This document shows, piece by piece, positions 34,195-43,600 of a stretch of DNA of 64,000 nt; positions within the stretch are counted from its first letter, which is position 1; the number at the start of each line of letters is the position of its first letter. The notes under the pieces were generated by a model that saw only the letters and a program-made list of their open reading frames with translations, did no database searches and was not told the DNA's origin. The translations under genes and the position numbers were made by a program. The stretch comes from Vibrio chagasii. Lineage in GTDB: Bacteria; Pseudomonadota; Gammaproteobacteria; Enterobacterales; Vibrionaceae. Location: the NCBI RefSeq assembly GCF_024347355.1, contig NZ_AP025466.1:1116001-1180000 (forward strand), read 5' to 3'.

Positions 34195-36027
34195 ATGCGC
34201 CAAGGTTTTCCCACTCTATTATTTGCACTTGCTCCCTGCTTAATGACACCTGCTGTTTTCGCTGAAGCAACACCACCAGCAATCACGGCCGCCTCTGTTA
34301 CTGATCTTGAAAGTTCGCTTTTCGAAAAGCACGCCGAGTTAACGGCTATCGAAACGAAAGTCGCGGACAAACAAAATCAAGTCGATAACCAAGCACAGCA
34401 AACGGCACGTCTTGCTAAACTCTCTGTAGAAGCAGAACAAAAACTTGCAGCGGCCAAAGAAAGCCTAGAGCAAGATTACACGCGCATGATTGATGAGCCA
34501 GACTTCGATATCTCGACTGCTCAAAATCACTTCCAAGACGCATGGAAAACCGTGAAAGAAGGCAAACTTGCGATTTCTGACTCAGAGCAGAAGCAGCAAG
34601 GTTTGGCTATGGAACTGGAAGCTATCCAAGCCGAGAAAAGAGCGACAGAAACAGCCATCGCGCAGCTAGAGCAAGACAAGCTAAGAGCAAGAGCCGATCG
34701 ACTCAGAAACGAGATCACCCAAACACAAGAGCAGACGGTCAGCTTTACCAACCGCTGCAGCAGCGACATGACATTGGCGCAATGTTCTGATCAAACGGTA
34801 ACACTAGCGCTTCAAAAAGCAGTAAAACAGTTCCAACACAGCCTCGTTGATAACACGACAGAATCGAAAACTGTCAAACAACACTTGGCATCGACATCAC
34901 TGAATATCCACGTGCTACAACACAAGGTGACTTCCTCTGGTTTCTCAGAAGATAACCGATACAGAGCTGTGATTGCTGCGAATCTAGAAACTCGCCCGGA
35001 TAAGAACACACCTTGCCGCCTACTTGGTATTCAATCGTATAACTGTTTCACGCAAACCGATCAACAAGCCAACGACCAACAAAAAGAGGTCGCTTGGGTC
35101 AACTTAGTGGTTCGCTCAAATCAGTACAACGACAAAGTGTTAATCAACGGCGTTAACTACGGCAGCACCCCTGTTGAAATCATGTTACCAACCGGCCCAC
35201 ACATGGTGACGATCGAGAAAGAAGGTTACCTTTCTTTCCACCAAGAGCTAAAAATAACTCGCGATCACAACCTAAGAGCGGTATTACAAGCCAAACAAAA
35301 CACGTTAAACGTCGGTACCAAGTTTGCGGACCCGATGGAAGATAATACTCAGAGCCCTGAAATGATTGTGGTCGGCTCTGGTCGCTACCTGCTGGGTGAG
35401 AACAGTGCCAAGCAAGTGACAATAAAACAGCCATTTGCATTAGCCGCGACCCCGACACGTGTGCAAGATTTTAGAGCGTTCGTTAAGAGTACTGGCTATC
35501 AGACAGATGCTGAGCTAATGAACACCTGCGACACCTTCGCTAATGCCGAGATTACTTCAGTCTCCGACAATGACTGGCAAAAACCGGGCTTCAAGCAAGC
35601 TGACAACTCACCAGTAGTTTGTGTCAGTCAGAATGATGCGATAGCCTACACTCGTTGGTTATCTGAGAGCACTGGCTTCACGTATCGCCTTCCTACACCA
35701 CAAGAGTGGGAGGCCGCAGCAAGAGCAGGTCAAGACACCAACTTCTGGTGGGGTAACGAATTCCGCACAGGTAAAGCGAATACAGGCTGGGCTGGTACAC
35801 CTTGGTCAAACGTCAGTACGTCTCCTGTTAAATCATTCATGCCAACACCAACAGGCTTCTACGACATGGTCGGCAATGTATGGGAGTGGACAACCGTTCA
35901 AAAAGGCCTAGCCAAAGGTGGCGCGTGGAGCTTCTCTCCTGAAGAGGCCAAAGCATTTAACGAGCTATACGTTGCGCCTTCAACAGCAGCCAACTACCTC
36001 GGCTTTAGAGTGTTACGAGAGCTGTAA
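34195..36027 (+). CDS. exported coiled-coil/PEGA/FGE-like (SUMF1) protein
   Basis: Predicted 610-aa protein. It has a signal peptide (ALAPCLMTPAVFAEA), coiled coil (about 45-190), Cys pair (CSSDMTLAQC), PEGA domain (about 300-365) and a C-terminal FGE-sulfatase/SUMF1 domain (about 390-610; VGSGRYLLG, FRLPTPQEWEAAARAG-like, GFYDMVGNVWEWT, GGAWSF, NYLGFRVLREL). The FGE active-site Cys pair, expected just before the LGFR motif, is absent, so formylglycine formation is unlikely; a lectin-like or structural role fits better. It follows its shorter paralogue by 185 bp and precedes the vqmR promoter. Confidence 0.85.
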   Translation: MRQGFPTLLFALAPCLMTPAVFAEATPPAITAASVTDLESSLFEKHAELTAIETKVADKQNQVDNQAQQTARLAKLSVEAEQKLAAAKESLEQDYTRMIDEPDFDISTAQNHFQDAWKTVKEGKLAISDSEQKQQGLAMELEAIQAEKRATETAIAQLEQDKLRARADRLRNEITQTQEQTVSFTNRCSSDMTLAQCSDQTVTLALQKAVKQFQHSLVDNTTESKTVKQHLASTSLNIHVLQHKVTSSGFSEDNRYRAVIAANLETRPDKNTPCRLLGIQSYNCFTQTDQQANDQQKEVAWVNLVVRSNQYNDKVLINGVNYGSTPVEIMLPTGPHMVTIEKEGYLSFHQELKITRDHNLRAVLQAKQNTLNVGTKFADPMEDNTQSPEMIVVGSGRYLLGENSAKQVTIKQPFALAATPTRVQDFRAFVKSTGYQTDAELMNTCDTFANAEITSVSDNDWQKPGFKQADNSPVVCVSQNDAIAYTRWLSESTGFTYRLPTPQEWEAAARAGQDTNFWWGNEFRTGKANTGWAGTPWSNVSTSPVKSFMPTPTGFYDMVGNVWEWTTVQKGLAKGGAWSFSPEEAKAFNELYVAPSTAANYLGFRVLREL

Positions 36028-36099
36028 GCTCTCGATAGCTCACCCAGACTTTAAAATATTTACTCTAGGCTCTCATTTATCGCATTGAATCGTGTTTAT

Positions 36100-36115
36100 A
36101 GGGGAATTCCCCCCT
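36100..36115 (+). promoter_or_regulatory. VqmA-binding palindrome of the vqmR promoter
   Basis: AGGGGAATTCCCCCCT contains the perfect palindrome GGGGAATTCCCC and closely resembles the GGGG-N-CCCC VqmA box of the V. cholerae vqmR promoter. It lies about 28 bp before the predicted RNA start. Confidence 0.8.
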
Positions 36116-36127
36116 TATGTATAGGTA

Positions 36128-36291
36128 CGCCTAGGAGTAAATTCGTCGATAGAGTAGTAAGTCACTCTGGGTATCTAACTGATGCCTCAGCTTAATTTAC
36201 CTGACCCTCGTAAATTAAGCTGAAAATCTTCTACATGTCGACAAGGCATAACTTGTCTTTGGCCAGCCCCTCTTCAGGCTGGCTTTTTTTT
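36128..36291 (+). ncRNA. vqmR: VqmR small RNA
   Basis: An Hfq-type sRNA that represses mRNAs including biofilm regulator vpsT in V. cholerae, activated by VqmA with the autoinducer DPO. Here it is recognised by position directly upstream of vqmA, by the VqmA box, and by structure. A perfect 13-bp stem (CAGCTTAATTTAC … GTAAATTAAGCTG, about 36188-36222) precedes a terminator hairpin GCCAGCC…GGCTGGC with eight T (36262-36291). A TATGTA -10 at 36116-36121 sets the 5' end near 36128, giving about 164 nt against about 140 nt in V. cholerae; the start could be 10-20 nt later. Confidence 0.8.
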
Positions 36292-36465
36292 GCCTATTGA
36301 ACACGCAGTTCGCCGACCTATCATCCGTGAATCACGCAGTTATTCAGCACTTTGATTAACGAAAACTCACCCAGCCTTTTCTACACGTACTCCAACCTGT
36401 AATTGCCATTGCAGCGCAATAGTAAACTGATATCATTGCAACATCGCAATACACGAGATAAAACT

Positions 36466-37185
36466 TTGCCAGAATCACTAAACCCCATACATCGTTCTTT
36501 ATTCGAACAACTTCCAGGCTGCTGGGGCTGTAAAGATACTGACTCTGTTTTCGTATACGCAAACCTCGCTTACAACAAATTGATCGGTTTGAAGCCGGGC
36601 GAGAGTTGTACCGGCTTGACGGACTTCGATATGCCGAGCCAAACCATCGAATGCGCACAAGACTTTAGAGCGCAAGACAAGCATGTTATGGAAACGCGCT
36701 CGACGCTTAAAATCCTTGATATTCACCCCTACCCCGATGGACGCTGGCACGCCCATATCTTCACCAAAACGCCTTGGCTTGATGACAACGATAACGTACA
36801 AGGCACCATCTTCTATGGGCAAGAACTCACAGACACAGCGATTTTAGAAGTGGGTCACTGGGTGTGTCAGGCAACTTGCGCCAAAGACAATCAAGCATCA
36901 ATCGCAGGCTCAACTCCGCGAGTGTCTAAACTGCAAAAGAAACTGACCTCACGTGAATCAGAAGTCCTATTTTTACTGCTTTTCGGTAAGAAGCCTCAAT
37001 ACATTGCATTGACGTTGAACATCTCAATCAAGACGGTCGAGGGGCATGTCGCTAGACTAAAGCAAAAGTTCGATGCACGTAGTAAGAGTCAGTTAATCGA
37101 GTATGCATTGGATTCAGGATTAGGCTCTGTGATTCCTGAAACCTTACTTAAGAAACAGATCTCAGTGGTTCTACACAGCGACTGA
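36466..37185 (+). CDS. vqmA: quorum-sensing receptor/transcription factor VqmA
   Basis: Predicted 239-aa cytoplasmic DPO receptor. The N-terminal PAS domain (about 10-130) contains LPGCWGCKDTDSVFVYAN and DIHPYPDGRWHAHIFTKTPW, nearly identical to V. cholerae VqmA. The C-terminal LuxR/FixJ HTH (about 160-225) is LTSRESEVLFLLLFGKKPQYIALTL…KTVEGH. TTG at 36466 is taken as the start: it gives MPESLNPIHRSLFEQLPGCW, the same length before LPG as the V. cholerae protein, with GAG about 9 nt upstream. An upstream frame extends to 36403. It activates vqmR through the palindrome at 36100. Confidence 0.92.
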   Translation: MPESLNPIHRSLFEQLPGCWGCKDTDSVFVYANLAYNKLIGLKPGESCTGLTDFDMPSQTIECAQDFRAQDKHVMETRSTLKILDIHPYPDGRWHAHIFTKTPWLDDNDNVQGTIFYGQELTDTAILEVGHWVCQATCAKDNQASIAGSTPRVSKLQKKLTSRESEVLFLLLFGKKPQYIALTLNISIKTVEGHVARLKQKFDARSKSQLIEYALDSGLGSVIPETLLKKQISVVLHSD

Positions 37186-37223
37186 TTAACGACTCCTAGC
37201 GCCCATAAAGATAAAAAGACAGA

Positions 37224-37267
37224 CAAAAAAATACCGTTGATGTGGATGAACACAAGATCAACGGTAT
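37224..37267 (-). terminator. terminator of pdxH
   Basis: ATACCGTTGAT/ATCAACGGTAT 11-bp stem; on the minus strand it is followed by TTTTTTT. It lies 46 bp past the pdxH stop; vqmA ends on its other side. Confidence 0.85.
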
Positions 37268-37312
37268 CTTCCTAATTTTACTGTCTTTACTGCTGAGTCC
37301 AGCAGACTCAAA

Positions 37313-37948
37313 CTATGGCGCTAGGCGATCAATGTCCCAGCTGTTGTCTTGGCGTGAGAACAAGAAGCGATCATGCAGGCGGTGCTCACCACCTTGCCAA
37401 AATTCAATGCTATCGACGCGCACTCGGAAGCCACCCCAGAAAGAAGGAACCGGAATCTCGCCTTTCGCAAACTTCTGTTTAAGCTCTAGATACTTGCCTT
37501 CTAAGATGCCACGTGCAGAGATACGGCTACTTTGCTTACTTGCGATAGCTGCCAATTGGCTCTCTTTTGGACGAGACGAGAAGTACTTCATGTTTTCCAT
37601 CGCCGTCAGCTTTTCAGCCGTACCAGTAATATGAACTTGTCGCTCTAACGGATGCCAAGGGAAGTGCAAACTGATCTTGCTGTTGTGCTCAAGTTGCTGC
37701 GCTTTGCGGCTACCTAGGTTGGTGTAAAAAACGAAACCATCTTTATCAACATTCTTCAGCAAAACAATACGTTGGAATGGCTGTCCATTTTCATCAACCG
37801 TCGCCACTGTCATTGCCGTCGGATCCATCAACTTAGCTTCAATCGCTTGCTCTAACCAAAGGTTAAATTGGTCAATTGGGTCTGTGGCTAAGTCTTTACG
37901 TCTCAATCCACCCTGAGCGTATTCACGACGAATGTCTGTCAGTTCCAT
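37313..37948 (-). CDS. pdxH: pyridoxamine/pyridoxine 5'-phosphate oxidase
   Basis: Predicted 211-aa FMN enzyme making the cofactor pyridoxal 5'-phosphate. Family signatures are [15 protein letters not shown] at the N-terminus, [18 protein letters not shown] (FMN/substrate), [26 protein letters not shown], and the C-terminal [21 protein letters not shown] … [13 protein letters not shown] at 37948 is chosen (AGGAGC 6-11 nt upstream, family length about 211-218); an upstream frame extends 18 codons. vqmA next to pdxH matches the V. cholerae order. Convergent with vqmA. Confidence 0.95.
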   Translation of the reverse strand: MELTDIRREYAQGGLRRKDLATDPIDQFNLWLEQAIEAKLMDPTAMTVATVDENGQPFQRIVLLKNVDKDGFVFYTNLGSRKAQQLEHNSKISLHFPWHPLERQVHITGTAEKLTAMENMKYFSSRPKESQLAAIASKQSSRISARGILEGKYLELKQKFAKGEIPVPSFWGGFRVRVDSIEFWQGGEHRLHDRFLFSRQDNSWDIDRLAP

Positions 37949-38115
37949 TTGGTTGCTCCTTTTAATTTTTTTGTGATTCTGCGCCGTAATCCTTTGAAAC
38001 ACAAGTCTAAGCCTTGGTTTTGTCTCATTGAAGGTGCTCTGTGTTAACGAGATCTCGGTACGCTAACCGTCATATTGATAGTCTATATGTAAACTGATTG
38101 TAACTTGAGTTTCTC

Positions 38116-39996
38116 GTGTCTAAAAAACTGTCTAACCTGATCACGCCTTTTATATTTTTCTCATTGATACTGGGAACGGCAGGGCTAACTGCTACTCACT
38201 TTTTGGCAGGTCAATACCAAGAGCAAGTTGTCACACAACAACTCAATGAAGCGGCGAACAAAGCCAACCTCCAGATCGATTCTGAATTGGATAAGTTCAA
38301 ACAAATACCTGACTTGCTCAGCCACGACCCGCGCTTGCTGTCTTACTTCGATGAGTCGCCACAGGCGGATAACATCTCCACAGCTGAACTCAACACCTTG
38401 TTATTCGAGTGGTCGGGGCAAAGCCAAGCCGATACCATCTATATCCACGATCCGAGCGGCACAGTGGTTGCGTCAAGTAACTATCGAAAGCCTCGAACTT
38501 TCGTTGGCGAAAACTTCGCGTTTCGCCCCTACTTTGCCTCTGCAATAAAAGGCCATAAAACCCAATATGTCGCACTCGGCGCTCGCTCTGATGTGCGAGG
38601 CTATTTCTTATCTTCACCACTTTATATCGACGATGACATCGTAGGCGTCATCACGGTGAAAGTAAGCTTAGAAAACCTAGAAAACATTCTAACTAGCGAC
38701 GAATTTGAGATTGTGGTGCTTGATTCCAACCAAGTGGTATTTCTCTCTAGTCAGACACCTTGGCTTTATCACTCATTGCTACCATTAACGGATCAACAGC
38801 AGCAAGATATCGCAGCGCAACGCCAATACGGTCAAAACAAAATTTCGATCATTGATGCGTTTAACTCTTCGAGCCAAACAACCGATGCAAGCAAAGCGCT
38901 TACTGCAAACCAGTTATTTAAACTTGGAAATTTTAACCTTTACCCTGCCGCTACCAGTGACAACCAGTACCAAGTTGTGGCTATCAAGGACACAAGATCC
39001 GAACTGCTCAAGGTGCTGCAGCTCGACGTTATCTTCATTGTGATTTACAGCTTAGTCATGCTGATTGCTTGGTCGTGGCGCCAAACCTACCTCGCGAAAG
39101 TAGCACTTACTGAACTCAATCAGAACCTAGAGCAAACCGTAGATAAGCGAACTCAATATCTGAAGCAATCCAATCAACAACTTCAACAGACACTCTTTCA
39201 ATATCAAGAGTCTCAAGTGAAGTTAAAACAGACAGAGAAAGAGCTAACGCAAACCGCTAAGTTAGCCGTACTGGGTGAGCTGTCAGCCAGTATTAATCAT
39301 GAAATTAATCAACCACTTGCTGCGCTTAGAACCTATAGCGAAAACAGCGTCAAGCTGCTTGAGATGGGACGTTCAGACTTAGTAAAAAGTAATCTGGATA
39401 AAATGATCGTGCTAAACACCTCGATTACCGAGATCATTGCACGCCTTAAGGTATTTACGCGCAAGGTAACCAAGCAAGAACATCATGTAGCGAACCTACA
39501 TCAAGCGATCAACAATGCCACCAGCATTCTCAGCGCGCTGATGCTCAAACAAGGCATCACCCTAAGGTTAAGTACCGTGCCAGATGACATTAACATCGCG
39601 ATTCACCCAACCGAACTTGAGCAAGTGTTGGTTAATCTGATGCACAATGCGACACAAGCGCTTTCGCAACAAGCCACACAACAAGTAGCACTTCAAAACG
39701 ACTTGGAAACTCAAGAAGGGAAGCAACCGACCATTCCTCAAATTGGCGTAGAGTGGCAGCTTAATAATGATGCCTGCCAACTGATCATTTGGGATAACGG
39801 GATTGGTATCGCCAGCGATAAACTGGAACATTTGTTCGACCCGTTTTTTACCACTAAGCCTGAAGGATTAGGGCTCGGGCTTTCGATATCGAAGCGAATC
39901 ATTGAAGCCTATCACGGCACGATCAGCGCAAGCCAGCTCGAGCCTTCAGGCATGGTATTCTCTCTGAATATTCCACTGTACCAAGAAAAATGCTAA
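38116..39996 (+). CDS. DctB-like sensor histidine kinase
   Basis: Predicted 626-aa inner-membrane kinase. TM1 (about 10-30), a periplasmic double-Cache-type sensor (about 32-305), TM2 (LQLDVIFIVIYSLVMLIAWSW), a coiled coil (about 325-380), HisKA with the phosphorylated His in ASINHEINQPLAALRTY (about 395), then HATPase: LMHNATQAL, DNGIGIASDK, PFFTTKPEGLGLGLSI. This architecture is that of DctB, which senses C4-dicarboxylates, but no dicarboxylate transporter is nearby. GTG start at 38116. The response regulator gene follows after 44 bp; two-gene operon. Confidence 0.85.
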   Translation: MSKKLSNLITPFIFFSLILGTAGLTATHFLAGQYQEQVVTQQLNEAANKANLQIDSELDKFKQIPDLLSHDPRLLSYFDESPQADNISTAELNTLLFEWSGQSQADTIYIHDPSGTVVASSNYRKPRTFVGENFAFRPYFASAIKGHKTQYVALGARSDVRGYFLSSPLYIDDDIVGVITVKVSLENLENILTSDEFEIVVLDSNQVVFLSSQTPWLYHSLLPLTDQQQQDIAAQRQYGQNKISIIDAFNSSSQTTDASKALTANQLFKLGNFNLYPAATSDNQYQVVAIKDTRSELLKVLQLDVIFIVIYSLVMLIAWSWRQTYLAKVALTELNQNLEQTVDKRTQYLKQSNQQLQQTLFQYQESQVKLKQTEKELTQTAKLAVLGELSASINHEINQPLAALRTYSENSVKLLEMGRSDLVKSNLDKMIVLNTSITEIIARLKVFTRKVTKQEHHVANLHQAINNATSILSALMLKQGITLRLSTVPDDINIAIHPTELEQVLVNLMHNATQALSQQATQQVALQNDLETQEGKQPTIPQIGVEWQLNNDACQLIIWDNGIGIASDKLEHLFDPFFTTKPEGLGLGLSISKRIIEAYHGTISASQLEPSGMVFSLNIPLYQEKC

Positions 39997-40040
39997 ATGA
40001 TTGTTATTAATAGCTTTATTCAACATTAAGGACTCAACAC

Positions 40041-41363
40041 TTGCACTCTATGCCTAAACTCTACTTTGTCGATGATGAACCCGCGATTCGTGACTCGGTA
40101 GAACAAGCCATGCTCATTGAAGGTATCGACATTGTCTGCTTTCCTAATGCGATCGAGGCTCTCAAGCAGATTAATATCACGCAAGCAGGCATTGTGATCA
40201 CTGACATTCACATGCCAGTGATGGATGGTATTCAATTTACACAGAAACTATTGAGTCAAAATCCGAATTTTCAAATCATCGTACTGACTGGACACGGTGA
40301 TGTGCAAACCGCCGTTTCAGCGATGAAGTCCGGTGCTTATGATTTTCTAGAAAAACCATTTGTGGTTGATGCCCTGCTTACCGCAGTAAGAAAAGCAGCA
40401 GATAAGCTCGCCTTGGTTGAAGAAAACAACCTACTTAGAAAAGAGCTCGCGATGCAAAATCAGGTTGGCCCTAAGCTGATTGGTCAGTCTCAATCAATGC
40501 AGACATTGCGCCGCGAATTGATCACCTTAGATTGCAAACAGAACCCGCTATTACTGTTTGTTGGTGATATAGGAACAGGCAAACGCATCACTGCGCAGTA
40601 CACCCACGATTTACACAGCCAACCAACAGCGGAGCTTTGTCCGATTGCTGCATTTAATTTACCGCGCAATGACGAATCGACATTTCACCAATTCGTGCTT
40701 CAATTATTTCAAAAGCATCAAGGTGGAACGCTCTATATTCATGAAACAGAAGCATTAACTTCACAACAATGGCAGTGGTTAGCGGCTCTAAAACCGACTC
40801 TACTTCGTGAAAACTCATGCAAGACTTATGCAACTTGTGTCATTATCGCAACTACAGTAGTACCGACTACAATTACAAATGAGCTGCGTCGATTTAATCT
40901 ATTACCATTAGCACAAAGAACGGAAGATATCGGGTCTTTGTTCAAACACTTTGCTCGAGGTGCAGCAAGTCGTTATCAGTTGCCTCCGCCGGTAATCACA
41001 GAAAAAGAGATTCAACGCTTGATAGCCACTCACTGGGGCGAAAACATTCGCCAGCTTCGTCAACATGCCGAGCTGCGCGTGCTAACTCAGGTGAAGCAAC
41101 CAGCACTCGACAATCAAGAGTCAGGTCAAGCAGACAGTCCAGAACAAGCGGATGACGGTTCGCTAGACGTCAATATTGAAGAACAACAACAGTCATTAAG
41201 CCAACGTACCGACAGCTTTGAACAAATCCTCTTGATAGAAGCACTGCATCGCCATCAAGGGCGCTTAAAAGACGTACAACAAGAGCTGCAAGTGTCGAGG
41301 AAAACCCTCTATGACAAGCTAAGAAAGCACCAACTCGACAAAACAGATTTCAAAAACAGATAA
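40041..41363 (+). CDS. DctD-like response regulator with degenerate sigma-54 activation domain
   Basis: Predicted 440-aa regulator. Receiver domain (about 5-125) with phospho-Asp in ITDIHMPVMDG and LTGHGDVQTAVSAMKSGAYDFLEKPF, just like DctD/NtrC. The AAA+ domain (about 145-340) keeps a Walker A-like VGDIGTGKRITAQ but lacks the GAFTGA loop, and its Walker B reads GGTLYIHETEA instead of GGTLFLDEI. The C-terminal Fis-type HTH (QQELQVSRKTLYDKLRKH) is intact. It therefore probably binds DNA without remodelling sigma-54 polymerase. TTG at 40041 (AAGGA 8 nt upstream) is preferred to ATG at 40050. Confidence 0.8.
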   Translation: MHSMPKLYFVDDEPAIRDSVEQAMLIEGIDIVCFPNAIEALKQINITQAGIVITDIHMPVMDGIQFTQKLLSQNPNFQIIVLTGHGDVQTAVSAMKSGAYDFLEKPFVVDALLTAVRKAADKLALVEENNLLRKELAMQNQVGPKLIGQSQSMQTLRRELITLDCKQNPLLLFVGDIGTGKRITAQYTHDLHSQPTAELCPIAAFNLPRNDESTFHQFVLQLFQKHQGGTLYIHETEALTSQQWQWLAALKPTLLRENSCKTYATCVIIATTVVPTTITNELRRFNLLPLAQRTEDIGSLFKHFARGAASRYQLPPPVITEKEIQRLIATHWGENIRQLRQHAELRVLTQVKQPALDNQESGQADSPEQADDGSLDVNIEEQQQSLSQRTDSFEQILLIEALHRHQGRLKDVQQELQVSRKTLYDKLRKHQLDKTDFKNR

Positions 41364-41475
41364 GAGTTAAAAAATATATAGATTCAAATATTTAAAGGAG
41401 CAATTTCTTAACATTTATCAAAAGTAAGAATACACTCAATAGGCTTGCACTTTTATTCAGCAAACAAGGACTGTT

Positions 41476-42867
41476 ATGAGCCAGAAGAATTTCAGCAAAT
41501 TGAACGAAACCGAACTTGAGTACGTCGACGATAAAACCGCGGCACTACTACTCAATACGCCGACCAGTGCGCGTATCATGTTGTGGATGATCGTTCTGTT
41601 CTTTATTGCTGCTATTGGGTGGTCCGCTTGGGCGGAAATCGACAAGGTTACTGTCGGGCAGGGCAAAGTGATCCCCTCTTCCCAGATCCAAGTTGTGCAA
41701 AACCTTGAAGGTGGCCTAGTTAAAGAGATCTTAGTTAAAGAAGGTCAACAGGTTCAAAAAGGCCAACAACTGCTATTGATCGATGACACTCGATTCCGCT
41801 CTGACTTCCGTGAACGTGAACAGCAAGTTGCCAACTTAACTGCCAACGTATTGATGCTTTCCGCATCGTTAACCAGCGTAGTAATCAATGAAGACTTTAA
41901 CGAAAAAGAGTGGAAGAAAAGTGTCACTCTCGATTATGGAAAACTCGCTTTCCCACCTAAGTTCTACGAGGTTCAACCTGAGCTGGTTAATCGTCAAAAA
42001 GCAGAATACCGCCAAGATTTAAACAACCTTAAAAACCAACTTTCCGTTTTTGATCAACAAGTTGAACAGAAACAACAAGACCTTGTCGAGATAAAAGCGC
42101 GTGTGCGAAACCTAAAGCAGAGTTACCAATTTGCTCGCCAAGAACTGGACATCACCAAACCGCTTGCCGACGAAGGCGTGGTACCAAGAATTGAATTGCT
42201 TAAGCTGCAACGACAAGTCAACGATACTCGCCGAGAAATGACCTCAAGTGAGCTTAAAATCCCTCTGCTACGCTCTGCAATCAAAGAAGCCATGCTCAGC
42301 CGTATCGATGCGGCGCTCAACTTCCGCTCTGAACAACAAGAAAAGCTCAACCAAGCACAAGATAAACTCTCGGCACTGACTGAATCTGCGGTTGGCCTCG
42401 AAGACAGAGTAAACCGTACAGTTGTCGTTTCTCCAGTAACCGGCACCGTTAAAACGTTAGGTATCAATACCGTGGGTGGTGTAATCCAGCCAGGTATGGA
42501 CATCGTTGAGATTGTACCGACCGAAGACTCCTTGCTGGTTGAAGCAAAAATTGCCCCACAAGACATCGCATTCCTGCGCCCAGAACTGACCGCCATTGTT
42601 AAGTTCAGTGCTTATGACTTCACTAAATATGGTGGCTTAGAAGGCGTGTTGGAACACATCAGCGCCGATACGACACAAGATGAAGAAGGCAACAGCTTTT
42701 ACATCGTGCGTGTACGTACCGAGAAACATAATTTTGGACAAAACGAAGAGCTGCCAATCATTCCAGGTATGACAGCCTCGGTCGATATCATCACGGGTAA
42801 AAGAACCGTACTTGAGTACATGTTAAAACCTATCCTCAGTGCACAAAACAACGCACTGAAAGAGTAA
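41476..42867 (+). CDS. lapC: HlyD-family type I secretion adaptor (LapC)
   Basis: Predicted 463-aa periplasmic adaptor linking the inner-membrane ABC exporter to an outer-membrane channel. It has a single N-terminal TM (IMLWMIVLFFIAAIGWSAWAEI), lipoyl half-motifs (VVQNLEGGLVKEILVKEGQQVQKGQ and VVSPVTGTVKTLGINTVGGVIQPGM), a long alpha-hairpin (about 110-310) and the C-terminal HlyD barrel (IPGMTASVDIITGKRTVLEYMLKPI). It heads the lap cluster; 112 bp separate it from the upstream regulator gene. The substrate adhesin and TolC partner are not in the window. Confidence 0.9.
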   Translation: MSQKNFSKLNETELEYVDDKTAALLLNTPTSARIMLWMIVLFFIAAIGWSAWAEIDKVTVGQGKVIPSSQIQVVQNLEGGLVKEILVKEGQQVQKGQQLLLIDDTRFRSDFREREQQVANLTANVLMLSASLTSVVINEDFNEKEWKKSVTLDYGKLAFPPKFYEVQPELVNRQKAEYRQDLNNLKNQLSVFDQQVEQKQQDLVEIKARVRNLKQSYQFARQELDITKPLADEGVVPRIELLKLQRQVNDTRREMTSSELKIPLLRSAIKEAMLSRIDAALNFRSEQQEKLNQAQDKLSALTESAVGLEDRVNRTVVVSPVTGTVKTLGINTVGGVIQPGMDIVEIVPTEDSLLVEAKIAPQDIAFLRPELTAIVKFSAYDFTKYGGLEGVLEHISADTTQDEEGNSFYIVRVRTEKHNFGQNEELPIIPGMTASVDIITGKRTVLEYMLKPILSAQNNALKE

Positions 42868-42926
42868 GGACGTTTGATGGTTAACAATGCCTTTCAATAC
42901 ATAGTGAACCAACAAGAGCTGAGGCT

Positions 42927-43595
42927 ATGAAGTCTCGAATATCGCTGTTACTGCTCGTCCTCACCTCTTTTACTTCTGTCGCTCTCAATAAGAACGACCA
43001 AAGGTGGATCGATGCGGTCACGCAGACCTACGGCGAGAGAGCCGGAAAACGCGTGGCAACCTGGCGTTCAAATATGACGTCATACGATGGTTTAAGCGAA
43101 AAAGAAAAGCTCACGTCAGTTAATCAGTTCTTCAATCAGATGTACTTTGTCGACGACAGCATTCTGTGGGGAAAAAACGACTACTGGGCGACCCCGCTGG
43201 AATTTTTAGGCAGTAACGCAGGCGACTGTGAAGACTTCACCATTGCCAAATACTTCTCTCTGCTTGAACTAGGCGTTCCAGATAAGAAATTGCGATTAGT
43301 GTACGTAAAAGCACTGGAGCTAAACCAATTCCACATGGTGTTGGCTTACTACTCCACACCGAGTGCAGAACCACTAATTTTGGATAACTTAAACCCTGAG
43401 ATAAAGCGCGGTTCTAAGCGCCCTGACCTACGACCAATTTACAGTTTCAACGGTAAAAACCTTTGGTTAATCAAGTCGGCAGCAGGCAGCGGCAAGCTAG
43501 CAGGGAAATCTTCAAGATTGAGCTTATGGAACGACTTACGTTCCCGTGAGCGCTCTCTAAAATTAAACAAACCCATTATCAATTACGATGAGTAG
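42927..43595 (+). CDS. lapG: LapG periplasmic cysteine protease
   Basis: Predicted 222-aa bacterial transglutaminase-like cysteine protease that cuts LapA-type adhesins to release cells. Signal peptide (SLLLLVLTSFTSVAL), then the catalytic Cys in SNAGDCEDFTIAKYF (about 110), His in LNQFHMVLAYY and Asp in LILDNLNPEI, in the C-H-D order of LapG; Asp/Glu near the Cys are calcium ligands in homologues. It lies 6 bp before lapD, whose product sequesters it when c-di-GMP is high. Confidence 0.93.
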   Translation: MKSRISLLLLVLTSFTSVALNKNDQRWIDAVTQTYGERAGKRVATWRSNMTSYDGLSEKEKLTSVNQFFNQMYFVDDSILWGKNDYWATPLEFLGSNAGDCEDFTIAKYFSLLELGVPDKKLRLVYVKALELNQFHMVLAYYSTPSAEPLILDNLNPEIKRGSKRPDLRPIYSFNGKNLWLIKSAAGSGKLAGKSSRLSLWNDLRSRERSLKLNKPIINYDE

Positions 43596-43600
43596 GTACA

